Positions 8,296 to 17,274 are shown, numbered from the stretch's first letter. The stretch is 48,774 nt of DNA from an uncultured Bacilli bacterium (GCA_944363575.1 CALVUJ010000017.1:1-48774), one strand, 5' to 3'. The notes: generated by a model not told the origin, from the sequence alone. Program-made: numbers and translations.

Positions 8296-9749
8296 TTTTT
8301 AGTAATTATATAAACTAGTTCATAATCAAATCTTTTTTTACTAAATATATATTTTTTCTCTTCTAAAAAACGATCTAAATCATCGATTTCTTTTTGCCCA
8401 CCAATATGCCTACTATAACCTACGACAACAATCATACCATCATCATTTAATAACTCATAAGCTTTACTTAACGCGTTAGTGGTACTATAACCATTCGTAC
8501 ATATTTTTTTATCACTACCAGGCAAATAACCTAAATTAAAAATAACAACATCAACTTTTTCCTTAATATATTCATCTAAATGCATATGATTAGCCTTAAT
8601 CATTTTTACGTTAGAAAAATCTTTTAGTTTTTCTTTGCTTCTTTTAAGTGCTAAATCTTGAATATCAAAAGCAATTACTTCCTTAAATAAAGGAGCTAAA
8701 AAAAGTGTATCATTACCATTACCTAAAGTACAATCTATTGCTATTTTAGTTAAACTTGCCCTCTCTTTAATCAGATCATGATAATAACGTACAGTACTAG
8801 AAACATCTTTCACTTCTAAAGCTTTGCCTTGATAAGTATTTCTTCTAACCATTTCTTTATCAATATCATTAAGTAATTGAATTTTATCATTATTCCATAA
8901 AGGAGCAATTAAATTATCTTTTATAGGATCACTAGTTAATCGTTGCACAACAATTTCTTTTCTTAAATGCTCTAATTGTTTAATAACAACATCTATATAA
9001 TCATTTCTACTCAATAATTTAAAAGGTTTTTTATAAAAATCCTTACCCATTTGACTATTTTTTAAAACATTAAGCAAATGTATTTTTATCCCTTGAATAT
9101 CTAATTTATTAATATCTTTTACAGTTTGAATCATCATCTCTTTAGTTTCATTAGGTAAACCATTAATGATATGAACAGTTACTTTAATATTATGTTTACG
9201 AAGTTTTAAAACACTATCTACAAAAGTATTATAATCATATCCTCTATTAATTAATTTAGAAGTAACATCATTACTAGACTGCAAACCTATTTCTATCCAT
9301 AACTCTTTTCTTTCATTAATACTAGCTAAATAATCAATAATATCATCATCTAAGCAATCAGCTCGTGTAGCAATAGCAATAGCTACAACATCTTTTTTAT
9401 AAACAAAGGGCTCATAAATATCTTTTAAAACATTAACACTAGCATATGTATTAGAAAAAGCCTGAAAATAAGCAATATATTTTGCTACTGGCCACTTTAA
9501 ATGAAGTATTTCTTTTACTTTTTCAAACTGAACATCTAAATCATCATGAATATTACCACCATTTTCTCCTCCCCCTAAAGAAGAGCAAAAAGTGCAACCA
9601 CCATAACTAATCTTTCCATCTCTATTAGGACAAGTAAATCCTGCGTTTAAAGATACTTTAAAAACTTTTTCATGATATTTATTTTTTAAATAATAATCAA
9701 AAGTATGATATCTTTTATTAGTATTTGAATATATAAAGTCATTTTCCAT
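8292..9749 (-). CDS. mnmL-mnmM: Fusion of radical SAM enzyme (MnmL/YtqA-like) and tRNA methyltransferase (MnmM/YtqB-like)
   Basis: Residues 1 to about 300 are a TIGR01212/YhcC-type radical SAM domain: Cys 40, 52 and 55 form the cluster motif within FTCPNRDG...GGCTFC. Residues about 310-485 are a Rossmann methyltransferase with the SAM motif DCTLGNGND (339-347). In B. subtilis these are adjacent separate genes: YtqA (MnmL) turns cmnm5s2U into nm5s2U, and YtqB (MnmM) methylates it to mnm5s2U at the wobble base of certain tRNAs. The fusion would do both steps in one polypeptide. It starts at ATG 9749 and is divergent from the aspartate kinase gene. The function of each half is known from the family; action of the fusion is inferred. 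Confidence 0.85.
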   Translation of the reverse strand: MENDFIYSNTNKRYHTFDYYLKNKYHEKVFKVSLNAGFTCPNRDGKISYGGCTFCSSLGGGENGGNIHDDLDVQFEKVKEILHLKWPVAKYIAYFQAFSNTYASVNVLKDIYEPFVYKKDVVAIAIATRADCLDDDIIDYLASINERKELWIEIGLQSSNDVTSKLINRGYDYNTFVDSVLKLRKHNIKVTVHIINGLPNETKEMMIQTVKDINKLDIQGIKIHLLNVLKNSQMGKDFYKKPFKLLSRNDYIDVVIKQLEHLRKEIVVQRLTSDPIKDNLIAPLWNNDKIQLLNDIDKEMVRRNTYQGKALEVKDVSSTVRYYHDLIKERASLTKIAIDCTLGNGNDTLFLAPLFKEVIAFDIQDLALKRSKEKLKDFSNVKMIKANHMHLDEYIKEKVDVVIFNLGYLPGSDKKICTNGYSTTNALSKAYELLNDDGMIVVVGYSRHIGGQKEIDDLDRFLEEKKYIFSKKRFDYELVYIITKN

Positions 9750-9845
9750 TTAATTCACCTTAATATCATTATAAATCATTTAATTAAATTTCTTAAGTTT
9801 ATGGCAAATGTTTATTTTTTTCATAATATGTAATGGGTGAAAACT

Positions 9846-10775
9846 ATGATAGAGATATATAAATATGGGGGAACTTTATTAAAAGATGAAAATATTAGAA
9901 AAGAAATTTATAAATTCTTAAAAAGTAAAAAAGAACAAGGTATAAAAGTAATTATGGTAGTTTCGGCATTTGGAAGAGAAAAAGATAGTTTTTCTACAGA
10001 TAATTTAAGTAAAAATATTGAATTATTAAGTGACTTGGATAAAGATCAGATTATGACTTTTGGAGAAATATATTCATCTTTAATAATCAAAAACGAATTG
10101 CTGAAAGAAGGATTTAAAGTAAATAATTTGTATTATGATGAAATAGGAATTATGTGTGATAATAATTATCAAGATGGGAATATTAAACATGTTGATATGA
10201 GTTATTTAAAAGAACAAATAGAATTAAATGATATAGTAGTAGTCCCAGGGTTTATTGGTGAATCAAGTGATGGTAAGGTCATTAGTTTAGGGAGAAACAC
10301 TAGTGATTTAACGGCGATAGTAATAGCAGATTATTTAAACATAAATAAAGCTTATATTATTAAAGAAGTAGATGGAGTGTATAAAAAAGATCCTAAAAAA
10401 GAAAAAACAGATAAAATAATACCTTATTTAAGTTATAATCAAATGCTTTCTTTAATTAAGGCAGGAAGTAAAATCTTTTGCTATAAAAGTATAAAGTATG
10501 CCAAAAACAAAGGAGTAACAATTGAAATAAAAGGTCTTAACAGTAAAAATAGTACGGTAATTAGTGAAAAAGAAAGTAATGAGAATATTTTGTTAGTAGA
10601 TATAGAAGAGGATAAAATGCATGTTGTTTTTAAAAACATGGAATTGTTTAATGAACTATTTAAAACATTAGTAGAACAGAAAATAAAATTAGATGATCTA
10701 GTAATTGTTAAAGATATTATTTATATAAGAGGAAATATAGAAAAAGTTAGCAAGATTATTGAAAAATATTTATGA
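9846..10775 (+). CDS. lysC: Aspartate kinase, short form
   Basis: The kinase signature KYGGTLL at residue 6 (KFGGTS in relatives), GFIGES...SLGRNTSDLTAI and VDGVYKKDPK identify aspartokinase, which phosphorylates aspartate as the first step to lysine, threonine, methionine and DAP. About 309 residues is short against roughly 400: after the kinase domain (about 1-230) only some 75 residues remain, room for one ACT-like unit rather than two, so feedback control may be reduced or different. The open frame begins with a GTG at 9837, but that overlaps the GGGTGA ribosome site; ATG 9846 is preferred. It leads a cluster with asd and dapL. Confidence 0.88.
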   Translation: MIEIYKYGGTLLKDENIRKEIYKFLKSKKEQGIKVIMVVSAFGREKDSFSTDNLSKNIELLSDLDKDQIMTFGEIYSSLIIKNELLKEGFKVNNLYYDEIGIMCDNNYQDGNIKHVDMSYLKEQIELNDIVVVPGFIGESSDGKVISLGRNTSDLTAIVIADYLNINKAYIIKEVDGVYKKDPKKEKTDKIIPYLSYNQMLSLIKAGSKIFCYKSIKYAKNKGVTIEIKGLNSKNSTVISEKESNENILLVDIEEDKMHVVFKNMELFNELFKTLVEQKIKLDDLVIVKDIIYIRGNIEKVSKIIEKYL

Positions 10776-10845
10776 GTTAGGAAAACACAACTTATTGTTA
10801 GTTAATATCTAGGCTTTTGTTACATATAATGTAATGGTGATAGAT

Positions 10846-11874
10846 GTGAAAAAAGATATTAATGTTGGGGTAGTAGGAGCTAATGGATTAGTGGGTTATG
10901 AAATGATTAAATGTTTAGAAGAATTAAATGATGATAGAATAAATATATTTACTTATGCTTCAAGTATAAGTGAAGGGGAGACAATAGTAACTAACAAAAC
11001 TAAATATAAAATAGAAAAATTAACGGAAGATAGTTTTAAAGGTTTGCATTTTGCTTTGTTTGCAGAAAATAATAAAATTAGTGAAAAATATGTAAAATTA
11101 GCCATACAAGCAGGATGCATTGTTATTGACAATTCTTCTTATTTTAGAATGCATAAAGAGGTACCTTTAGTGTGTATAGGTGTTAATGATGAGGATGTTT
11201 TTTTACATCAAGGAATTATTGCAAGTCCTAGTTGTTGCACAATTCAATTAATGAGAAGTTTAAAAATATTAGATGATATATTTGTTGTTAAAAAAGTTAT
11301 TGTTTCGACATATCAAAGTGTAAGTGAAATAGGGAAAAAAGCAGTAGAAGAATATTCAATGAATCAGTATATTAACTTACCCGAGTACAACAGTTTTCCT
11401 TATTATGAAAGTCCAATTCATTATTCAATAAAAGATAATATAATACCTCAATTTGAGGTATTTAATTTAGAAAATGGTTATTCTAATGAAGAATTAAATA
11501 TCACAAATGAAACAAAGAAAATATTAAAAGAAGATATAAATTTAAGCGCAACATGTGTCATAGTGCCTACTTATCGTGGACATGGAGAAAGCGTCTACAT
11601 AGAAACAGAAAAAGAAGTTGATATAGAAAAGTTTAAGGAAGTAATAAAAAAAGATAATTATGTAGAATTAAAAGATGATCTTGAAAAACAAATATATCCA
11701 CTTGTAAAAGATTGTTATTATAATAAAAAAGCTGAAATAGGTAGAATAAGGAAAGATTTATTTAATACTAATGCAGTTCATTTTTTTATAGTTGGAGATA
11801 ATTTATATTTAGGGGCAGCATATAATACTGTAATGATTTTAAAAACATTGATTGATAAGACAATTATTGGTTAG
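10846..11874 (+). CDS. asd: Aspartate-semialdehyde dehydrogenase
   Basis: The NADP-binding start VGVVGANGLVGYEMI and the active-site segment SPSCCTIQL identify Asd, which reduces aspartyl phosphate to the semialdehyde. The catalytic Cys is the first of the pair (residue 130), where most relatives have NCST; the preceding Asn is replaced by Ser. The segment PTYRGHGESVYIE carries the expected substrate-binding Arg and His. An ATG at 10834 is in frame but overlaps GGTGAT, which sits five bases before GTG 10846; the GTG start is preferred, giving 342 residues. TATAAT at 10825-10830 suggests its own promoter and a very short leader. Confidence 0.9.
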   Translation: MKKDINVGVVGANGLVGYEMIKCLEELNDDRINIFTYASSISEGETIVTNKTKYKIEKLTEDSFKGLHFALFAENNKISEKYVKLAIQAGCIVIDNSSYFRMHKEVPLVCIGVNDEDVFLHQGIIASPSCCTIQLMRSLKILDDIFVVKKVIVSTYQSVSEIGKKAVEEYSMNQYINLPEYNSFPYYESPIHYSIKDNIIPQFEVFNLENGYSNEELNITNETKKILKEDINLSATCVIVPTYRGHGESVYIETEKEVDIEKFKEVIKKDNYVELKDDLEKQIYPLVKDCYYNKKAEIGRIRKDLFNTNAVHFFIVGDNLYLGAAYNTVMILKTLIDKTIIG

Positions 11875-11884
11875 GAGGGATAAA

Positions 11885-13114
11885 ATGTTTGATGTTAACG
11901 AATTATATTCAGATAGAATAGGTGGTAAAAATTATTTAAATAATGGAAATATTTATCGATTTTCTAAAATAAAAAAAGCTAGAGAAGAATATAAAAAAAA
12001 CGGTTATGAAATATTAGATTTTGGTATAGGGGAACCTGATAAAAAAGCAAATGATAAAGTAATTGATTCATTATATGAAGAAGCAAAAAAATGGGAAAAT
12101 AGAGAGTATGCGGATAATGGATGTTTGAAGTTTAATAAAGCATGTAAAGGATATCTTATGGTAGAACAAGGAGTAGATATAGATTATAAAAGTGAAATAA
12201 TGCATTGTATGGGTATAAAAGAAGCTTTAAATATTTTACCATTAGCTTTTGTAAATAAAGATGATTATGTGATAACTATTACTCCAGGATATAATGTGAT
12301 GAGTAATATGGCTAAGTGGTTAGGGGCTAAAGTATATGAATATAAATTAAATAAATTTAATAATTACTTAATTGATTTTGATGATATTGATGAAAATATT
12401 TTAAAAAAATGTAAACTATTATATCTTAATTATCCTCATAACCCAACAGGAGCAGTAGCTACTAGAGAGTTTTTTAAAAAAGTAGTGCAGTATGCTAAAA
12501 AATATAATTTTATCGTAGTGCATGATGCTGCATATCTTGATTTGTGTTTTGATGAAGCGAGTAAAATAAGTTTTTTAAGTGTTGAAGGGGCAAAAGATGT
12601 AGGAGTAGAACTTTATAGTTTTTCAAAAGGTTTTAATATGACAGGATGGAGAATAGGATTCATTGCAGGTAATAAGGATATAATTAAAGTTTATGGAACA
12701 GTTAAAGAAAACTTAGATTCAGGTCAATTTTTGGCTATTCAAAAGGCAAGTATTACAGCTTTAAATAATTATGAAATTATTACAAAAGAAATGAAAAAAA
12801 TGTATTTAAGAAGACATGAGTTAGTTAAAAATGTATTAGAAAAGCATGGCTTTAAAAGTAGTGTGCCTAAAGCAGGTTTTTATCAATATGTAAGTATTCC
12901 TAAAAGTTGCAATAAAGTAACTTTTGAAAGTGCTGAAGAGTTTGCTTTGTGGCTTCTTAATAATGCTTATATAGTAGTAATTCCTTACGATGTAGAAGAA
13001 GGTAAATATATTCGTTTTTCAATGACTTTTATTGCTAAAGATGAAGAAGATGAAAAAAGAGTAGTAGAGGAACTAGATAAAAGATTAGCTAAATACAAAT
13101 TTGAGTTTAAATAA
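11885..13114 (+). CDS. dapL: LL-diaminopimelate aminotransferase-like PLP enzyme
   Basis: This fold-type I aminotransferase of about 409 residues has DFGIGEPD near residue 42, NYPHNPTGA (substrate/PLP contacts), HDAAYLDLCFD, and the PLP lysine Lys 248 in SFSKGFNMTGWRIGF. The start RIGGKNYL...YRFSKI and the placement after lysC and asd favour DapL, which makes LL-DAP directly from tetrahydrodipicolinate and bypasses the succinyl/acetyl route. A generic aspartate or alanine transaminase is the alternative. An upstream in-frame ATG (11852) lies inside asd; ATG 11885 follows AGGAGG, ten bases after the asd stop. DAP is needed for peptidoglycan, consistent with murC elsewhere in the window. Confidence 0.8.
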   Translation: MFDVNELYSDRIGGKNYLNNGNIYRFSKIKKAREEYKKNGYEILDFGIGEPDKKANDKVIDSLYEEAKKWENREYADNGCLKFNKACKGYLMVEQGVDIDYKSEIMHCMGIKEALNILPLAFVNKDDYVITITPGYNVMSNMAKWLGAKVYEYKLNKFNNYLIDFDDIDENILKKCKLLYLNYPHNPTGAVATREFFKKVVQYAKKYNFIVVHDAAYLDLCFDEASKISFLSVEGAKDVGVELYSFSKGFNMTGWRIGFIAGNKDIIKVYGTVKENLDSGQFLAIQKASITALNNYEIITKEMKKMYLRRHELVKNVLEKHGFKSSVPKAGFYQYVSIPKSCNKVTFESAEEFALWLLNNAYIVVIPYDVEEGKYIRFSMTFIAKDEEDEKRVVEELDKRLAKYKFEFK

Positions 13115-13442
13115 CTTTTATTTCAATAGCTAAAACACCATCTTTTTTAATTTCTTCTTTATCATAATATTTACTCATATCATCTGGACTTGCTTTTTCT
13201 CCTTGATTATATCCTAAACTAAGATAATCATGGTTTTTATATAATTCGTTAAAATCTTTATAATGAAACAAATTAGTAACGACGACTGTTAAAGTTTCCT
13301 TTGTAACAATATTAGTAAACTCTATATTATCATTAACATTAACTAATTTTCTTTTTTCATCATTTAAACGCATTTCAATTGTTTTAGAACCATTTTTTAT
13401 TTTACCAAATGGTTCATTTTGTAATTTCATATAATGTAACAT
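13107..13442 (-). CDS. ASCH domain protein
   Basis: The 111-residue protein has the ASCH pattern MKLQNEPFGKIKNGSKTIEM followed by RLND and a central VNVNDNIEFTN, ending with a beta-strand. ASCH domains share the PUA-like fold and bind RNA or modified nucleosides; some cleave acetylcytidine. The substrate here is unknown. Although the frame extends to 13487, the ATG at 13442 follows GGGTGATT closely and is preferred. It is convergent with dapL, overlapping it by eight bases. Confidence 0.75.
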   Translation of the reverse strand: MLHYMKLQNEPFGKIKNGSKTIEMRLNDEKRKLVNVNDNIEFTNIVTKETLTVVVTNLFHYKDFNELYKNHDYLSLGYNQGEKASPDDMSKYYDKEEIKKDGVLAIEIKVI

Positions 13443-13802
13443 TTTAATCACCCACGTAATTTTATCAAATCTTTTATAAAGAATCAAGTTATCATATAAA
13501 CATTATTTAATAGCAAGGTATATAGACTTTATTATACTTATTATTAGTTTTTCTAAATTTTTCATAATTAGTACAACAAGTTCTAACATCTCATTATTAA
13601 TTTCATAAAGTGAAATATACTTTCCTGACAGAATAAAAATCCTCTTTTTTTTACATGTTATATAGGAATTTGCAAAAACCATCAATTATCTTGTATATTA
13701 TCTTGTATATTTTGTTACATATTTATTTTGAATGTATAATAAAAAAGATGAGCCTAAATTCATTCAAAATTAACATAAAGAAGAATTAAAATAAACACGT
13801 AT
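13443..13802. other. Gene-free stretch with a direct repeat and a stray terminator copy
   Basis: No convincing gene is seen. A 12-base direct repeat, TTATCTTGTATA twice (13687-13710), is followed by an AT-rich stretch. At about 13747-13766 lies a degenerate copy of the ZIP-gene terminator (GATGAGCCTAAATTCATT, read on the plus strand). The remainder near 13770-13802 follows the KilA-N stop and holds no clear signal. Confidence 0.6.
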
Positions 13803-14624
13803 TTATTCTTTATTCTCAAATAATTTATTTGAATACTTAGTATTTAATAATACTCTTAACTGTGACTTAGCCATAGTATTTAACATAACTAATCTATCAC
13901 TTTGTTTGATGTTTTGCTCTATTAATATTGCATTATAACTTTCTAGATTAGATATAACTAATAATTGATTAATTGAAGCATAATCTCTAATATTACCTTT
14001 TAAGTCAGGATTCTCTTTTCTCCATTCACTAGCAGTTTTACCAAACAAAGCAACATTAAGAACATCTGCTTCACTTGCATATACATAATTAATTTGTTGT
14101 TTAGTTAAAGTAGGAACAATATGCTCTTTGATAACATCTGTATGTATATGATAATTAACTTTAGCAAGTTCTCTTTTAGCACTCCATTCAAGTTCTTTAT
14201 TTTCTTGTTCCTTTAACCTTTGAAATTCTTTTACTAAATAAAATTCAAATTCAACAGATATCCAGCTTGCGAATTTAAAAGCTATATCTTTATGGGCATA
14301 TGTTCCACCATGTTTACCCGCACTTGATCTTATTCCAATGGCATTAAATTCTTCAATCCATCTAGAAGTAGACATTGTAAAATCGTTTTTTCCTGTTTGG
14401 GCTAATAAGGGGTCGATTTCGACCCCTTTAAAATTAGGATTGAAAAAGTTCTCCCAAAGCGCAAGATATTCTAAAGTTGATCTACTTCTCATCCAATTTT
14501 TTATGACATCTTTAGGTTCTTTTGAATTTTTAGACTTGGCAATATCAGTTAAACTAATATAGTCTTCATCATTTACAACAGCATAATTAATTACATTTCC
14601 TTTAATATTAATTTGTTTTTTCAT
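13803..14624 (-). CDS. KilA-N domain protein
   Basis: The 273-residue protein has an N-terminal YISLTDIAK segment, then NWMRSRSTLEYLALWE, then the KilA-N core signature GGTYAHKDIAFKFASWIS (about residues 105-122) and a helical C-terminal part with a DVLNVALFGKTASEWR motif. KilA-N is a DNA-binding domain of phage antirepressors and large DNA viruses; orphan copies of this size are frequent in gut Bacillota and have no assigned role. The frame is open upstream to 14717, but that part reads through terminator sequence; ATG 14624 with GGAGG upstream is the start. A broken second copy lies at 16861-17220 and shares its upstream region. Confidence 0.85.
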   Translation of the reverse strand: MKKQINIKGNVINYAVVNDEDYISLTDIAKSKNSKEPKDVIKNWMRSRSTLEYLALWENFFNPNFKGVEIDPLLAQTGKNDFTMSTSRWIEEFNAIGIRSSAGKHGGTYAHKDIAFKFASWISVEFEFYLVKEFQRLKEQENKELEWSAKRELAKVNYHIHTDVIKEHIVPTLTKQQINYVYASEADVLNVALFGKTASEWRKENPDLKGNIRDYASINQLLVISNLESYNAILIEQNIKQSDRLVMLNTMAKSQLRVLLNTKYSNKLFENKE

Positions 14625-14639
14625 GTGTCCTGTCCTCCA

Positions 14640-14677
14640 ATTAATATCTATACGGAGAAAGGTGCTGTTTTTATCGG
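14640..14677 (-). promoter_or_regulatory. Conserved upstream element of KilA-N gene, copy 1
   Basis: On the minus strand this 38-base stretch matches the one upstream of the second KilA-N copy (17237-17274) at 32 positions, including an identical 20-base block TTCTCCGTATAGATATTAAT. It probably holds the promoter (-10 region TATAGAT or similar) or a leader element. Confidence 0.55.
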
Positions 14678-14700
14678 AAAATTTAAGAAATAAAAAAATG

Positions 14701-15009
14701 AGCCTAAACTCATCCAAGCGCTACATCAAGAATCATCATTAGCATAAAACCTAATAATAATCCAATAGTAGCGTGATTCTTATGATTCTTAGTAGCTTCA
14801 GGTATTAATTCTGATCATACTACTTCTATCATTGCTCCTGCATTAAATGCAAGAAGGAAAGGTAATACACTTTGTACTTTAATAGCAAGTAATGCTCCTA
14901 AAAATTCTACGATTGGTTCTACTATCCCGCTTGCTTGACCATAGAATAAATACTTTTTAATAGGGTTAACCATCTCTTCTTAAAGGTAGGGAAACAGCGA
15001 AACCTTCTA
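14701..15009 (-). pseudogene. Decayed 3' fragment of a ZIP transporter gene
   Basis: About 310 bases closely match the 3' part of the intact ZIP gene (from its stop at 17391 up to about 17690). The reading frame is broken: a TGA replaces GGA in the VVGSEL segment and one base is added near 14965 (TAGGGTTAACC against TAGGATAACC). Similarity fades beyond about 15009. It is a non-functional partial duplicate placed directly upstream of the intact KilA-N gene, the same order (ZIP then KilA-N) as at 17391/17220. Confidence 0.9.
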
Positions 15010-15144
15010 GTTAGTTCAGTTTGTCAACTAATGCCAAAATGCTAGGGGTATCAATGCTTTTGCAAATTCTTTTTTGAAACATGGTTATTTTGTAGCCCCT
15101 TAAAATGCTTTTATTCTCGATTATTTAGTTAAATATTCCAATTA

Positions 15145-16758
15145 TTATAAATGGCCTTTATAAAAATACAATTTCATAGCTTCCTCACTATAATCTGGTT
15201 TAGCTAAATCAACTTTTAATATTTTAGCAAAAACGTAAGTGATTAATTGGGATGCAATTAATAAATCATACTCTCCTAATATACCATCATATTCGCTTTC
15301 TATAAGTAAGTAAGACTTTAGGTAATCTTTTAAAGCATCTTCGTAATCGCTAGTATTTTTAGTTTTGAAATATATCGTTAATTCAGGCTGTTCAAATTCA
15401 TAATTTATAAATCTACCATGAGAAAAATTTTTCTTTTCACTCAAGACAACATTAAAATATCCGGATTCTATAAATTTACTTTCGCTATCATATGCAGCGC
15501 TTGCAGAATTATAATCATACATGATATTTATTTTCATGCCTTTAGATACATATGTGATATTCTCTTGCAAATAATTTTTCCAATAATTAAATCTAGTATT
15601 TAAAAAAGTCTCTATTTCAATGTTATTATCGTTAAAATATTTTTTCATAAATATTGTACAAGGAGATAATGTGCCTTCGAATGATAAAAAACCTCTTTCC
15701 TTTCCTTTATTATTGCTACCATAATAACTTATTACATTGCTTTGGCTACTTTTCTCGAGAACTTTTTTTGATTGCCCTTTTGTTATTATATATGTATTTT
15801 TAATATTTGAATTATCAATAGCGTAAACCATATCTTGAGTAGTTCCCGAATAACTTACACAGATGAGATTATCTATATTATTGTTATTTCTTAAGGTTAA
15901 CTCTCTAGGATATATAGCTTGAGTATTACTATTATAATGTGTATTTAAATAATGCGATATAAAGATAGCACTAGCATAACTACCTCCACTACCACTAACT
16001 AGCGTATTTGAAGATTCAAACTTTTTTAAATATTCATTAAATTTTTCTTCATTAACATTTTCTACTGCTTTTAATATCCTGTTAATCATATTATTTACAT
16101 TTAAAAAACATCTGTTAATCTTTCTTTTCTCTTTAATCTCTATATCTTGACATGTACACTTATCTTTTTTTTCTTTTACCATAACCATTCTCCTTATATG
16201 AGATGTTGCTCCAAATAATTTTAAAATATTACTTACATATTGATTGCAAATATTTGGATAACTTTTATCAAATTTTAAATCATTTTTCACATATAAATCA
16301 ATTAATTTAGAAAAATATCCATCTCCAGCACCAGTTTCATCTATTACTTTTTTTATTTCATTTACATTGTAATGCATTTTATTATCATCAATGATGAAGT
16401 CGTTTCCTTTGGAAGATAATGTTACATTAATTACTTTTGCATTGATAATTTCCGAAACTTTTTGGCCGTGAAATCTATTTCCTAAATAATTATATACTTT
16501 TTGATTTATTTGAACAATTTCATAGCCTATAGATAATTGCTCTAATATTTCATTATCACTCATATTTTTAAAATAAAAATCGTGACCTATATCAATAAAT
16601 ATTTTACATCCTTTATTTTTCAAATATTTTATAAAGGGAAAAGATATGTTATCCAAAATAATAAAATCATTGTTACTTAAATTGTCAAATTGTTTATTTT
16701 GAAAATATGTTTTTGAATAAAAAATTTTTGTTACAAATTGGGCAACGTTTAGTTGAAT
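15145..16758 (-). pseudogene. 5'-truncated PfkB-type kinase / SIS sugar-phosphate domain fusion
   Basis: From a TTG at 16656 the frame codes 503 residues: residues 1-155 are the C-terminal half of a PfkB/ribokinase-family sugar kinase with DETGAGDGYF (107-116), whose last Asp is the catalytic base, and residues about 190-500 are a SIS domain with SGSGGSYASA (221-230) and SYSGTTQDM. The frame stays open and PfkB-like upstream to 16758 (LSNNDFIILDNI) but meets a stop with no start codon, and about the first hundred residues of the kinase are absent. A ZIP/KilA-N fragment abuts the break. FrlD (PfkB) and FrlB (SIS) act in succession on fructoselysine, so an Amadori-type kinase-deglycase is one possible origin. 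The SIS half may still be translated from the TTG. Confidence 0.7.
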
Positions 16759-16803
16759 TTATTTTATTCTCTATTTAAAATATTTGCACAAGCAAATTGT
16801 ATT

Positions 16804-16860
16804 TTATCCTAAGGCCATATCAAGAATCATCATTAACATAAAACCTAATAATAATCCAAC
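16804..16860 (-). pseudogene. ZIP transporter C-terminal tail fragment
   Basis: Read on the minus strand this codes LLLGFMLMMILDMALG and a TAA stop, the exact C-terminus of the ZIP protein apart from Val to Met, but the last codons differ (GCC TTA GGA TAA against GCA CTT GGA TGA). It therefore comes from a diverged copy. It is joined out of frame to the KilA-N fragment, sharing TTGGATT-like sequence at the junction, and lacks the terminator of the intact gene. Confidence 0.8.
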
Positions 16861-17220
16861 TTGCAAATGTGAATGCGATGTCTTTGTGTGCATATGTTCC
16901 ACCATATCGGCCACTTTTACAAACTATCCCTATTGCATTTGTTTTTCAACCCATTCCTGTGGGGATAAAGTAAAGGAGTTTAATCCTGCATCAATTTTAA
17001 ACCTACCGAATTCGGTGGGTTTAAAGCTATTATTATACATTGATTCCCATAATCCTAAATATTCAATTGTTGAATGATTCCTCAACCAATTATTTATTAT
17101 ATGTCCTGAATGATTTGGATCTTTGAATTTTGCAATATCTGTTAAACAAATATAATCTTCTTCATTTATCTTTTTATAACTAATTTCAACATCTTTAACT
17201 ATAATGTTATTTCTATTCAT
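16861..17220 (-). pseudogene. Truncated, frameshifted KilA-N gene
   Basis: A 96-codon open frame from ATG 17220 (EDYICLTDIAK, NNWLRNHSTIEYLGLWE, SPQEWVEKQMQ) aligns with the N-terminal half of the intact KilA-N protein. A one-base shift in the A-rich stretch near 16940-16946 then stops it; in the next frame the KilA-N core continues as SGRYGGTYAHKDIAFTFASW until the break at about 16860, where ZIP-tail sequence begins. The C-terminal half is gone. Its promoter region resembles that of the intact copy. Confidence 0.88.
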
Positions 17221-17236
17221 AAATATCAGTCCTTCT

Positions 17237-17274
17237 ATTAATATCTATACGGAGAACGTATCTATTTTTATCGA
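17237..17274 (-). promoter_or_regulatory. Conserved upstream element of KilA-N gene, copy 2
   Basis: This is the counterpart of the element at 14640-14677, with 32 of 38 bases identical and a perfect 20-base core, placed the same distance before the KilA-N start codon. Beyond it the two upstream regions differ. Confidence 0.55.

Noticed and set aside
9750-9845. Lysine riboswitch before lysC
   Set aside because: The gap is under 100 bases and holds no recognisable lysine riboswitch elements.
13503-13685. 60-codon minus-strand frame (MMVFANSYITCKKKRIFIL...)
   Set aside because: It starts with TTG or ATG without a ribosome site, is composed of AT-rich low-complexity codons and lies in a stretch of decayed duplicates. 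Not accepted as a gene.
14701-15009. TGA read as Trp, which would partly restore the ZIP fragment
   Set aside because: Other genes here end in TGA and use TGG for Trp, and the fragment also has a one-base frameshift and lacks its 5' part.
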